Below, in pieces: positions 45,814 through 53,875 of a DNA stretch of 53,875 nucleotides. Where the stretch lies: contig CACIXQ010000004.1 of NCBI GenBank assembly GCA_902590655.1, forward strand, positions 1 to 53,875, written 5' to 3'. The number at the start of each line of letters is the position of its first letter. The first letter of the stretch is position 1. Position numbers and translations under genes: made by a program. Source of the DNA: an uncultured marine group I thaumarchaeote (GTDB lineage Archaea > Thermoproteota > Nitrososphaeria > Nitrososphaerales > Nitrosopumilaceae). The notes below the pieces were generated by a model that had not been told where the DNA came from, searched no databases, and saw nothing but the letters and a program-made list of their open reading frames with translations.

Positions 45814-46020
45814 ATGAAAGACATCAATGAAGTTATGCCAAAGATCCCACAAATGAAATGGGGTGCTTTGATGAATAAGGCACCAACAAACAATAGTGTC
45901 AAGGAATTAGATAAAATTTTTCCACATAATGGAAAATGGCATACTGTCTTTGAAGAAAAAGATCACTCATACATTGATGGAAAAATTGTTTGGAAAAAAG
46001 ATGAAAAATCTTGGACATAA
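45814..46020 (+). CDS. small hypothetical protein with Trp/His-rich end
   Basis: A 68-residue protein. It opens with MKDINEVMPKIPQMKWG and has a compact C-terminal beta-hairpin-like part (KWHTVFEEKD, then DGKIVWKKDEKSW). A TTTTTAAATAAG element about 26-32 nt before the ATG could be a box A. It converges on the glycerate kinase gene with a 2-bp gap. No family recognised. Confidence 0.55.
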   Translation: MKDINEVMPKIPQMKWGALMNKAPTNNSVKELDKIFPHNGKWHTVFEEKDHSYIDGKIVWKKDEKSWT

Positions 46021-46022
46021 AT

Positions 46023-47297
46023 TTAGTATTTTATGATTAGCCCAACGTCAATTAAATTAGTATGAGTTGGACCAGTTTTGATCAAACCACCATACTTTTT
46101 GAAAAATGAATTAGAATCATTATTCTTCAAGTAAGAATTAATATTCTGTATACCAGACATGTGATTTTCAATTAAAACGCCTGAATGTTTTGTATTTCCA
46201 TCAATACCATCTGTTGTAACTGATGAAATCAATAAATTATCACGATAGTTATGAGTTAGTTTTAAAATCTGTAGAACTAATTCCTGATTACGACCACCGT
46301 CACCACTTCCCATCACTTTTACTGTTGGTTCGCCACCAAAAATTAGGCATGAATTTTTGTTTTTTGGTATTCTACTCACAATTTTTTTTGCTGATACACT
46401 AACATCCTCCTTTACTGGTGAATAAATTTTAGTAGAGAAATTAAGCATTTTAGATTTTACTGCCATAATGTTTAGACAATCCTGATTAGTTGCTATTATT
46501 TTATTTCGTATTCGTGATCGTCTCTGTTTCTTTCTTTCTGTGTCATGCCTTAGATGTGTAATTACACTCTTTGATATTTTTGTCTCTAAGGAATATTTTT
46601 TGATTACATTAAGTGCATCAGTAGATGTTGTGTTATCATAATATGTACAACCTGAGGAGATCACAGATAAATCGTTACTGACAACGTCTGACATCACCAG
46701 TGCACAACCATGAGAATTCATGTTTTGTAGAAGTCTACCACCCTTGATCAACGATAAATGCTTTCTAACACAGTTAAATTCATCAATTGTGGCCCCACAT
46801 TCTAACAACAATTTTGTAACTCGTTTTTTTTCATTTAATGTTATTTTATCTGGGAGTGCTAATAGTGAAGAACCACCGCCCGATACCAAAAACAATACAA
46901 AATCATGCTTTGAGCAATTATTGATAAAATCTAACACATATTTTCCTGCCTTTACGCTTTCCCTGTCCGGTAGTGGATGCCCAGAATAAAATATCTTAAA
47001 TTTTTTATCACGAAATAACAATTTTGTGTTTTTTGGAATGACAATAATCCCTTCTGAAACATCAATTCTTTGTGATACATATTTAGCCATAGAATCTCCG
47101 GCCTTCCCATATGCAACCACAAAAATTTTTTTGTAATCAGATAAAACTATCCTATCTCTCCCCAACTGAATTTGATTTTTATTCACAAATTTATTCAAAA
47201 AATTCTTTGGTTGGGCTGCAATTAGCCCAGCATCTAATATTTTTAATGCCTTTTTCTTTGCTACTGTATTTGCTAATGAATTAAAATTATTAATCAT
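46023..47297 (-). CDS. gckA: glycerate 2-kinase of the MOFRL family
   Basis: A 424-residue kinase converting glycerate to 2-phosphoglycerate. N-terminal domain: VVAYGKAGDSMA, SGHPLPDRESVKAG and LFLVSGGGSSLLALP. Middle: VRKHLSLIKGGRL and VMSDVVSNDLSVISSG. C-terminal MOFRL motif: CLIFGGEPTVKV and GDGGRNQELVLQ, then TTDGIDGNTKHSGVL. All hallmark segments are intact. It could channel glycerate into gluconeogenesis or serine metabolism. Stand-alone gene; divergent from the iron-dependent dehydrogenase. Confidence 0.93.
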   Translation of the reverse strand: MINNFNSLANTVAKKKALKILDAGLIAAQPKNFLNKFVNKNQIQLGRDRIVLSDYKKIFVVAYGKAGDSMAKYVSQRIDVSEGIIVIPKNTKLLFRDKKFKIFYSGHPLPDRESVKAGKYVLDFINNCSKHDFVLFLVSGGGSSLLALPDKITLNEKKRVTKLLLECGATIDEFNCVRKHLSLIKGGRLLQNMNSHGCALVMSDVVSNDLSVISSGCTYYDNTTSTDALNVIKKYSLETKISKSVITHLRHDTERKKQRRSRIRNKIIATNQDCLNIMAVKSKMLNFSTKIYSPVKEDVSVSAKKIVSRIPKNKNSCLIFGGEPTVKVMGSGDGGRNQELVLQILKLTHNYRDNLLISSVTTDGIDGNTKHSGVLIENHMSGIQNINSYLKNNDSNSFFKKYGGLIKTGPTHTNLIDVGLIIKY

Positions 47298-47379
47298 AAT
47301 TTTATAACTCTATTCTAAATAAATAAATCAAATCTATAGTAATTGTAAGGTATAATAATAATTAGAAACTCGATAAACT

Positions 47380-48327
47380 ATGTATACAGTAAGAATACCA
47401 AAAATAATTCAATTTGGTGAAAATGCACTTTCTGAAGCAGAATATCCAAAAAATGCACTGGTTGTAACTACTGCACCACCTGCATTATCTGGTAAGTGGT
47501 TAGATAGAATGGGTATACAAGATTACATGTTATATGATAAGGTTAAACCAGAACCATCTATTGATGACGTAAATTCTCTTGTAGCTGAATACAAAGGGAA
47601 AAATCCATCTGCGTTAATTGGTCTTGGCGGTGGAAGTTCCATGGATGTTGTAAAATATGCAACAGCAGAATTTGGCGTAGAGAAAATTTTAATCCCAACG
47701 ACTTTTGGTACTGGAGCTGAGATGACAACTTACTGTGTTCTAAAATTTGATGGTAAGAAAAAACTTCTTGGACCCGAAGAAAGATTTTTAGCTGATCGTG
47801 CTATAGTTGATTCATATTTTATGGATGGTACACCGGAACAAATAATCAAAAATTCTGTTTGTGATGCCTGTGCACAAGCAACAGAGGGTTATGATAGTAA
47901 ATTAGGAAATGATTTGACAAAAACTCTGTGCAAGCAAGCATTTGATGTTTTGTATGATGCAATTATGAATGATAAACCAGAAAACTATCCTTATGGTTCA
48001 ATGCTTTCAGGAATGGGATTTGGTAATTGTTCTACTACATTAGGACATGCATTATCGTATGTATTTTCTAATGAAGGGGTTGCTCATGGGTACTCATTAT
48101 CATCATGTACAACAGTTGCGCATAAGCACAACAATTCAATTTTCTATGAAAAATTCAAGGAAGTTATTGAGAAACTTGGTTTTGATAAAATGCAGTTAAA
48201 GGCTCCTGTTGATGAGGCAGCTGATGTTGTCATGACTGACAAGGGACATCTTGACCCAAATCCAATCCCAATTTCAAAAGATGATGTCATCAAATGTTTG
48301 AATGATATCAACGATGGTAACCTTTGA
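47380..48327 (+). CDS. iron-containing alcohol dehydrogenase, probable malonate-semialdehyde reductase
   Basis: A 315-residue group III dehydrogenase. Nucleotide-binding GLGGGSSMDVVKY at about 81-93, and metal ligands in NSVCDACAQA (Asp), TTLGHALSY (His) and GVAHGYSLS (His). It is shorter than typical Fe-ADHs (about 380). In Nitrosopumilus, an Fe-ADH of this kind has been shown to reduce malonic (and succinic) semialdehyde in the 3HP/4HB cycle; I infer orthology from type and lineage, not alignment. It would make 3-hydroxypropionate with NADPH or NADH. Monocistronic by spacing (97 bp to the next gene). Confidence 0.82.
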   Translation: MYTVRIPKIIQFGENALSEAEYPKNALVVTTAPPALSGKWLDRMGIQDYMLYDKVKPEPSIDDVNSLVAEYKGKNPSALIGLGGGSSMDVVKYATAEFGVEKILIPTTFGTGAEMTTYCVLKFDGKKKLLGPEERFLADRAIVDSYFMDGTPEQIIKNSVCDACAQATEGYDSKLGNDLTKTLCKQAFDVLYDAIMNDKPENYPYGSMLSGMGFGNCSTTLGHALSYVFSNEGVAHGYSLSSCTTVAHKHNNSIFYEKFKEVIEKLGFDKMQLKAPVDEAADVVMTDKGHLDPNPIPISKDDVIKCLNDINDGNL

Positions 48328-48424
48328 ATCTAAAATTTAATTATAAGATATAGTTAGCTATGACTTATCTGTGTGAAACTTATTAAGATTGAAATTCAAG
48401 ACTTTGTACTAGGTGTAATATTAA

Positions 48425-49510
48425 ATGCTAAAATTTGGAATTCAAAATGGATTAAACGTAGCTAGAGCAGGTTATTCTGAGGACCAAATTCTAACTGCAT
48501 GTATGCTAGCTGATAGAACCGGTTATGATTCTATCTTCTATATGGACCACACAAATGTCCCTCAATGGAAAAATGCAATTGTATTAGATCCTTGGGTTAT
48601 GTTATCAGCTATTGCAGCTGTCACAAACCATGTAGAATTAGGAACGTGTGTTACTGATGCAATAAGAAGACATCCATCAAATATTGCATTAGCTGCCATA
48701 ACATTAGACAGAGTTTCAAAGGGACGAGCTATTTTAGGAATTGGTGCTGGTGAAGCTCAAAACCTAAAAGAATTTTGTATACCATTTGAAAAACCAGTTT
48801 CAAAATGGGAAGAACAAATCCAAGTAATCAAAAAACTGTACGGTTCAACACCAGACAACACAGTAGATTATGAGGGTAAATATTACAAATTAGAATCTGC
48901 TTGTCTACAGGCACCTCCTATAAGAAAACCTCATCCACCAACATACATGGCATCAGGTGGAAAAAGAACGTTATCACTTACAGGGAAATATGGAGATGGT
49001 TGGTTACCAATCGGATACACACCAGAACTATTTGAAGACCATAAAAAACAGATAGAAACATCAATGAATGAAAACAATAGAACACAAGAAGAGAAAGATA
49101 ATTTTCAGATGGCATTAGATATCGATGTTTACTTTTCTGATGATGCAGAAGAATCATGGGCTAAAATGAAAGAGGCTGTTAAAGTTAGTTTGTTTAAACC
49201 TGAAATACTTAGAGTGCATCAACTTAAGGATATTGAAGGATTTGACTTTGTCAAATACTTTACAGAATATTCCATGTCTAATCAGGATTGGATTGTAAAA
49301 ATGCGTGAGGCAGCAACAAAAATACCAGATGCTATTGCAAGATCTTCAACAGGTGTTGGTACACCTGATGACATAATTCCTGTATTTGAGAGATTTTTAA
49401 AAGCTGGAGTAAATCATTTCGTGATTAGATTCTGGGGAAAAAATTACTTTGGCTCAATTGATAAATTTGCCAGTCATGTAATTCCATATTTTAAAGAGCA
49501 AGATAAGTAA
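48425..49510 (+). CDS. luciferase-like, probably F420-dependent oxidoreductase
   Basis: A 361-residue TIM-barrel protein of the bacterial luciferase-like superfamily, with the F420-dependent subgroup pattern: GYDSIFYMDH, LGTCVTDAIRRHPSNIALAA and ILGIGAGEAQNLKEF near 108-122, then a late GGKRTLSLTGKYGDGWL. Members use F420H2 (or FMNH2) on varied substrates; Mer and F420-dependent dehydrogenases are relatives. Thaumarchaeota make F420. The substrate is unknown. The next gene, 6 bp later, encodes a split-barrel flavin/F420-binding protein, suggesting a joint redox role. Confidence 0.88.
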   Translation: MLKFGIQNGLNVARAGYSEDQILTACMLADRTGYDSIFYMDHTNVPQWKNAIVLDPWVMLSAIAAVTNHVELGTCVTDAIRRHPSNIALAAITLDRVSKGRAILGIGAGEAQNLKEFCIPFEKPVSKWEEQIQVIKKLYGSTPDNTVDYEGKYYKLESACLQAPPIRKPHPPTYMASGGKRTLSLTGKYGDGWLPIGYTPELFEDHKKQIETSMNENNRTQEEKDNFQMALDIDVYFSDDAEESWAKMKEAVKVSLFKPEILRVHQLKDIEGFDFVKYFTEYSMSNQDWIVKMREAATKIPDAIARSSTGVGTPDDIIPVFERFLKAGVNHFVIRFWGKNYFGSIDKFASHVIPYFKEQDK

Positions 49511-49516
49511 TAGATA

Positions 49517-50149
49517 ATGCAGTTACTTGGAAAATTAGAAATAAAATCAAAAGAAAAAGTTATTGAATTTTTAAGCTCCCAACAAACTGGTAGGATAGCA
49601 AGTATTGATGATAATGGATTTCCCCAAATCATCCCAATGAATTTTGTATTCATCAATGATGCTGTTTACATGCACTCGCACATAAGAGGTGAAAAACTTG
49701 ATAACATTAAACGAAATCAAAAAGTTGGCTTCGAAGTTGATAAAAGTCTAGAGTTTCTACCATCGTATTTCTCAGATCCTACTGATGCATCACTAGCTGA
49801 TACGTTATACATAAGCGTCGTCATAAAAGGAAATGCTAGTATTATTTCAGATAAAGAAGAAAAAACTAATGCACTAAACGGTTTGATGGAAAAATATCAA
49901 CCTGAGGGTGGATACGAGCCAATCAGGTCAGACATGGATGTTCTAAAGGGAGTTGAAGTTATCAAAATTATTCCAGAATCATTAAGAGGGAAATATAAAA
50001 TTGGTCAGAATATGGATATGAAATCGCGTGTTGATCTTGCAAAGCAAATCTTCGAAAGAAATACACCAACTGCAAAAGAAACACTGGATATTATGGGATT
50101 CAAAATAATAGATGATGAACCAAAATTAATAAATGCTGATCCGTGGTAA
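49517..50149 (+). CDS. split-barrel (PNPOx-like) flavin or F420-binding protein
   Basis: A 210-residue protein with the pyridoxamine-phosphate-oxidase-like split barrel (about 10-150): TGRIASIDDNGFPQIIPMNFVF, seen as GRIASIDDNG and PQIIPMNFVF, then MHSHIRGEKLDNIKRNQKV and FEVDKS. The C-terminal 50 residues form a helical extension (RVDLAKQIFERNTPTAKETL). Such proteins bind FMN, F420 or haem. The substrate is unknown. Same strand and 6 bp after the luciferase-like gene; it overlaps the next gene by 7 bp. Confidence 0.82.
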   Translation: MQLLGKLEIKSKEKVIEFLSSQQTGRIASIDDNGFPQIIPMNFVFINDAVYMHSHIRGEKLDNIKRNQKVGFEVDKSLEFLPSYFSDPTDASLADTLYISVVIKGNASIISDKEEKTNALNGLMEKYQPEGGYEPIRSDMDVLKGVEVIKIIPESLRGKYKIGQNMDMKSRVDLAKQIFERNTPTAKETLDIMGFKIIDDEPKLINADPW

Positions 50150-52350
50150 ATGTCGTGGAAAATGTCTTCGATTATAGTAGGATAATCACAAAAAAGATAT
50201 TTCTTGAACACTTATCCGTAGTTTTTATTTTTTCTGTTCTTACTATAATTGTAACATTTCCAGTCATACTTGATTTTGGAACAGAAGCAGTAGGAATAGA
50301 ATGCTGGGATCCATGTCATATGATGTGGAGGTTTTGGTGGACCGATTTTTCTTTTGAAAATGGTCTAGATTTTTACCATTCTAATTACATTTTTTATCCA
50401 GAGGGGGCAGATATAGGTGGAAATCTAGCTTATTTTACTACCTTTATTGGGTTTTTATTAATACAATTTGTAGATTATATTACCGCCTGGAATATTATCT
50501 GGTTTCTAGGTCTTGTCTTTGGAGGTTATGGGTGTTATCTACTTGCAAATAATTTCAATAGAAATTATTTATCATCGATTATCGCTGGCATAGTTTTTAC
50601 ATTCACCACATACCATCTGGCTCACTCAACTACTCATATTGGCTTAACAATGATAGTATGGCTTCCGATATTTGTCCTGTTTCTTTTCAAATTATTGGAA
50701 AAGCAATCCAAATATTATCCAATTGCAGGTGGTATAGTATTTCTCCTAGTTTCATTTACGCATTTGTATTATTCTGTGTTCATTACTATATTTTCAATTA
50801 TATTTTTTGCAATTTATGTTTTTAAACAAAAAAAAGTTTCCAACAAAACTTTCATTACAAATTTTTTAATATTGTTGATAATTGGTTTGGTTAGCACGTC
50901 TGTTTTACTTTCAATAAGTACAACATCTAGTGAGATACAACCTAGACCTTATTTTGAACATGTCATGTTCTCAACTAGTCTAGAAAACTTAATACTTCCT
51001 ACACCCACTCATACAACTCAAATAATTTCAGATAATGGAATGATTAAATCATTTTATTCATTTTTTGGACAGGAGAAGTATACAGTACAAATAGAAAATT
51101 ATATCTTTTTAGGCTATTCTGTTATTTTTCTGTCCGCACTTGCTGTTATTAAATACAGACGAGAACATACATGGTTTTGGTTAGTGATATGTGGAATTTT
51201 TGTTTTAATTAGTCTTGGACCGGAATTAAAAATTTTTGATGACACAACAGGGATTATGATGCCTGACAAACTTATCTACGATACAATACCTGAATGGAAC
51301 GAATTAAGAGCGATGGCACGGTTTGTTGTAATGGCTAATTTAGCGTTAGCTATGCTAGTATCTTATTCTGTATATGGACTAATTAAAAATAAATTCTCTT
51401 CGTTTAAACAACAACTTATTTTAACTGGAATTATAGGGTTTGTTATTCTTTTTGAGTTTTCTATGATTCCATTTCCTACGAACACAGAGCAAATTCCCAG
51501 TGTTTATGAAGAAATCAAAAATGATGAATCTAAGTTTGTTGTGTTGCCCACACCTATGGGTGGAATTGGAGATGGACAATTAATGTCATCTCCTAAAATT
51601 CTATATCATCAGATTTATCATGAAAAACCAATTTACAGCGGTTTTGAATCTAGAGTTCCTCTTGAAACATTGGATAAAACACGAACATATTTTTTCAATA
51701 TGTTCCATAAATATGGCGGTTCTGATGATATTATCAAACAAGATCTAGCAACTCATGGGTTGTCACTTTTTGACTATTTTGATATCAAATATCTGACAGT
51801 ACACAAGGATGTAGGAATGGGAACAAGTAAAACGAAGAATATTCACAAACTCATGTCAGAAATTTTAAATGAAAAAGATCCAATCCATGAAGACGCAAAA
51901 TTGATTGTTTACAAAATCCCGAAACCAGTTTCTTCTGAACCATTTGTATTGTTAGGATCTGGGTGGCACCACTTTAACAACTGTAGAGGTGAAATAGAAA
52001 ATATACCTGATTGTAATACTCGTCCTACACTGAAAAATTCAGAAATATTGATTGTAAATCCAACAAACTCTGACAAAGTGAAGGAGTTGAACCTAGTTTT
52101 GAGTTCAGTGGAAAATGAAAAAATAATGATAGTCTCTATGAATAATGAAAAACTGGATACTTTTGACATTCCCATCACGCCAACAAGAATAGAAATTGAA
52201 AATTTAATTCTTAAACCAGGTGTTAACGTAATTACACTTGATACAAATCAATTTACTACAGTCTACTATGGTTTGACTGGATCAGAGTTTGAGGATAAGA
52301 AAGCATTAGGATTCGGCTTTTACGTTAAATCAATTTCAATTACAAATTAA
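50143..52350 (+). CDS. large polytopic membrane protein, GT-C glycosyltransferase-like
   Basis: A 735-residue protein. A first membrane helix (about 24-47) is followed by a loop with WDPCHMMWRFWWTDF, then roughly nine to ten more helices up to about 445, ending in a soluble extracellular region of about 290 residues (445-735) rich in strands. The acidic/aromatic first loop and helix count resemble GT-C polyprenyl-phosphate-dependent glycosyltransferases or YfhO-like proteins; no DxD can be placed with certainty. It probably modifies surface glycans or S-layer. GTG start at 50143, overlapping the previous gene by 7 bp, or at 50155. Confidence 0.75.
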   Translation: MVNVVENVFDYSRIITKKIFLEHLSVVFIFSVLTIIVTFPVILDFGTEAVGIECWDPCHMMWRFWWTDFSFENGLDFYHSNYIFYPEGADIGGNLAYFTTFIGFLLIQFVDYITAWNIIWFLGLVFGGYGCYLLANNFNRNYLSSIIAGIVFTFTTYHLAHSTTHIGLTMIVWLPIFVLFLFKLLEKQSKYYPIAGGIVFLLVSFTHLYYSVFITIFSIIFFAIYVFKQKKVSNKTFITNFLILLIIGLVSTSVLLSISTTSSEIQPRPYFEHVMFSTSLENLILPTPTHTTQIISDNGMIKSFYSFFGQEKYTVQIENYIFLGYSVIFLSALAVIKYRREHTWFWLVICGIFVLISLGPELKIFDDTTGIMMPDKLIYDTIPEWNELRAMARFVVMANLALAMLVSYSVYGLIKNKFSSFKQQLILTGIIGFVILFEFSMIPFPTNTEQIPSVYEEIKNDESKFVVLPTPMGGIGDGQLMSSPKILYHQIYHEKPIYSGFESRVPLETLDKTRTYFFNMFHKYGGSDDIIKQDLATHGLSLFDYFDIKYLTVHKDVGMGTSKTKNIHKLMSEILNEKDPIHEDAKLIVYKIPKPVSSEPFVLLGSGWHHFNNCRGEIENIPDCNTRPTLKNSEILIVNPTNSDKVKELNLVLSSVENEKIMIVSMNNEKLDTFDIPITPTRIEIENLILKPGVNVITLDTNQFTTVYYGLTGSEFEDKKALGFGFYVKSISITN

Positions 52351-52385
52351 CCATAGCTTTATTTTAACGAATTTAATGAAATGAT

Positions 52386-53009
52386 GTGTTGCTTAAACTC
52401 GCAATCTTAATCTCCGGGAGAGGAAGCAACATGAAATCAATTCTTGAGGAAGTTGAAAAACAAAACATTCCAATTAAGCCTGCGATAGTTATTTCGAATA
52501 AACCATCTGCAAAGGGATTAAAGATTGCGAAGAAACTTGGTGTGGAAACTGAAATTGTAGAAAGTAAGGGATTTCAAGGAACGAGATGGGAATATGACCA
52601 AAAAATAATCCATATACTGGGTAAATATAATATCACACCAAAAAATTCGTTGATTTGCCTTGCAGGATTTATGAGAATATTGAGTCCCGAATTCATTAAA
52701 AAATTTAAAAATCGAATATTAAACATTCATCCCTCTATTTTACCTGCATTCCCAGGGCTAGATGCACAGAGGCAAGCCATTGAAGCTGGTGTAAGTAATT
52801 CAGGCTGTACTGTTCATTTTGTGGATGAAGGTGTGGATACAGGACCAATTATTGTTCAGGAAATAGTAAAAATCAAAGATGACGATACTGAAGAAACATT
52901 ATCAAAAAGAATACTTGTAAAAGAACACAAAGCATACGTTAAAGCTGTAAAACTCATAGCAGAAAAGAAAATCAAGATAAGGGGAAGAAATGTAAAATTC
53001 CTTGACTAA
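52386..53009 (+). CDS. purN: phosphoribosylglycinamide formyltransferase
   Basis: Transfers a formyl group from 10-formyl-tetrahydrofolate to GAR in purine synthesis. The start ILISGRGSNMKSI (phosphate loop), the folate-site motif GFMRILSPEFI, NIHPSILPAFPG with the catalytic Asn and His, and GCTVHFVDEGVDTGPII with the catalytic Asp are all present. Length (207) is normal. Start is GTG at 52386 or TTG 3 nt later. Its stop overlaps the convergent cupin gene by 4 bp. Confidence 0.95.
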   Translation: MLLKLAILISGRGSNMKSILEEVEKQNIPIKPAIVISNKPSAKGLKIAKKLGVETEIVESKGFQGTRWEYDQKIIHILGKYNITPKNSLICLAGFMRILSPEFIKKFKNRILNIHPSILPAFPGLDAQRQAIEAGVSNSGCTVHFVDEGVDTGPIIVQEIVKIKDDDTEETLSKRILVKEHKAYVKAVKLIAEKKIKIRGRNVKFLD

Positions 53010-53326
53010 GAATCAGGACCACCAAAAAAATATAGAACTGAAAGATTTTTTGTATTACCATAAAAGTGATGGGGAATATCTTTTGCGACAAAATAAGCCT
53101 GTCCTTTTTTTAGACGATAAGACTCATCGTTAATCTCTAAAAACCCGTTTCCATCTAGAATATAATAAATTTCGTCAGAATCATGTGGATCCTGTGTATC
53201 ATTCTCACCAGGTTTTAAAAATAGTATACCGGCCGCTAGTGATTCCCTATTGATAAAAGTATGAAAATACGAACTACTTTTTTTTAATTTATTCAAATAC
53301 TCAGTTGTATCAAATTTTATTTTCAA
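53006..53326 (-). CDS. small cupin-domain protein
   Basis: A 106-residue one-domain cupin. Motif 1: PHDSDEIYYILDGNGFLEIN (His, Asp-Glu, Gly pattern, residues about 47-66); motif 2: KKGQAYFVAKDIPHHFYG with a His ligand pair. A divalent metal site is likely, though the first His-x-His is His-x2-Asp here. The substrate is unknown. It is unlike the cupin at 6059 beyond the fold. Confidence 0.78.
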   Translation of the reverse strand: MKIKFDTTEYLNKLKKSSSYFHTFINRESLAAGILFLKPGENDTQDPHDSDEIYYILDGNGFLEINDESYRLKKGQAYFVAKDIPHHFYGNTKNLSVLYFFGGPDS

Positions 53327-53430
53327 TAAAAAAAATAAGCTTTTTGTGCTCTTTAAGGATTAACTTATGATGGTTCTAAATATTTGCAAAACTCATTGCT
53401 TATTTAGGGGTTAATCACAGTATTTTTCAA

Positions 53431-53875
53431 ATGGCAAAGTGGGCCGATTATCTAATTTCACAAGTATCGTATGATCAAAACCATATCATCACTAAAGTAA
53501 TGCAGCATCACGATATTGGAAATAAAATAAGTGGTGGAGAAATTGTAGACCGTGATGTTATTGCAACTAATTTAGGGCATGGATCTAAGTACATGACTGT
53601 ATTTGGTGACCTTGATAAGATTAAGATGGGAAAAAATGTCAGATACTTTAGAGCATATGATGATCATTTTATCAGAATTGATGACAATAAAGTTGAATCT
53701 GATAATTTAGGACATATACCACATGTTGACGAAGTTGATCAAGAAGAAAAACCTGCATTAATAGAAGATAAACCAAAACCAGCTACTGAAACAAAACCAC
53801 TATCTGTATCTAGTTCTGCATTTTTCTCTGAACAAGTTGGGGAGCCAGAACCAGCTAAAGTTGAAGCTGAGGTAG
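53431..53875 (+). CDS. hypothetical protein, 3' end beyond the window
   Basis: An open frame of 148 codons from ATG 53431 that runs off the window end, so the protein is partial. Residues 1-80 are a compact domain (MAKWADYLISQVSYDQ, HIITKVMQHHDIG, RYFRAYDDHFIRID), with a DUF3892-like feel that I cannot confirm. From about 90 on the sequence becomes low-complexity acidic and Pro/Lys-rich (EEKPALIEDKPKPATETKP), a linker likely leading to another region. Function unknown. Confidence 0.6.
   Translation, partial: MAKWADYLISQVSYDQNHIITKVMQHHDIGNKISGGEIVDRDVIATNLGHGSKYMTVFGDLDKIKMGKNVRYFRAYDDHFIRIDDNKVESDNLGHIPHVDEVDQEEKPALIEDKPKPATETKPLSVSSSAFFSEQVGEPEPAKVEAEV

Noticed and set aside
47380-48327. 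Glycerol or lactaldehyde dehydrogenase as the role of the Fe-ADH
   Set aside because: No glycerol or fucose pathway genes are near; the known thaumarchaeal Fe-ADH role in the carbon cycle is a better fit, though not proven here.

Overview
The window is a low-GC, gene-dense archaeal fragment that reads as a marine ammonia-oxidising Thaumarchaeota (Nitrososphaerota, Nitrosopumilus-like). The basis is: an archaeal 16S-23S rRNA operon with no tRNA in its spacer; archaeal Rpo12, uS10, EF-1alpha, EndA, AspRS and ATP-dependent DNA ligase; a Vps4-like CdvC; a bifunctional FBP aldolase/phosphatase; a J-domain/ferredoxin fusion of the kind known in Thaumarchaeota; and enzymes fitting the 3-hydroxypropionate/4-hydroxybutyrate cycle. 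Many genes start directly about 25-28 nt after a TATA box (leaderless), and TTG starts are common.

Layout. 1-3100: 5' part of the 23S gene, spacer, full 16S gene and its promoter, all on the minus strand, with a HemL-like aminotransferase diverging from it. 4.4-8.2 kb: TPR protein, cupin, DnaJ-ferredoxin, HIT protein and small proteins. 8.2-10.1 kb: 3-hydroxyacyl-CoA dehydrogenase and a SLOG-fold protein. 10.2-12.6 kb: zinc-finger proteins facing an EF-1alpha / S10 / Rpo12 operon. 12.7-18.2 kb: FBP aldolase/phosphatase, DNA ligase, PhoU-like protein, EndA. 18.2-26 kb: a two-domain SDR, TauE-like transporter, MntR-like regulator, two DNA glycosylases, DedA-like protein, OppD-type ATPase. 26-32.1 kb: AspRS facing a branched-chain amino-acid operon (ilvB-ilvH-leuA-leuB). 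32.3-36.6 kb: LsrF-like aldolase with an alcohol dehydrogenase, micro membrane proteins, phosphoesterase. 36.6-41 kb: carAB. 41.1-53.9 kb: CdvC, DHH phosphoesterase, citrate synthase, glycerate kinase, iron-dependent alcohol dehydrogenase (probable malonate-semialdehyde reductase), F420/flavin-type oxidoreductases, a large membrane protein, PurN, a cupin and a truncated gene.

The most notable observation is in carB. The reading frame is interrupted near its 5' end by exactly 21 nt (39783-39803, minus strand) that carry an in-frame TAA. Removing these 21 nt restores the invariant N-terminal CarB motif (GE-FDYSG). The insert and its flanks fold into an archaeal bulge-helix-bulge: two 3-nt bulges separated by a 4-bp helix. 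Cutting each bulge after its second nucleotide, the known rule for archaeal tRNA-splicing endonuclease, removes precisely those 21 nt. I infer a tiny spliced intron in a protein-coding gene. The splicing endonuclease subunit EndA is itself encoded at 16.9 kb, and a long pre-16S processing stem is visible around the 16S gene. Both carA and carB also lack an ATG, GTG or TTG at the expected start.

Other points: the SDR at 18.2 kb has the double-Rossmann layout of a half of Chloroflexus-type malonyl-CoA reductase, but its catalytic lysine is glutamine; pairs of very small membrane and zinc-binding proteins lie between the larger genes. No tRNA gene, CRISPR array, insertion sequence or prophage was found. 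Similarity statements rest on motif reading and remembered family sequences, with no database search.
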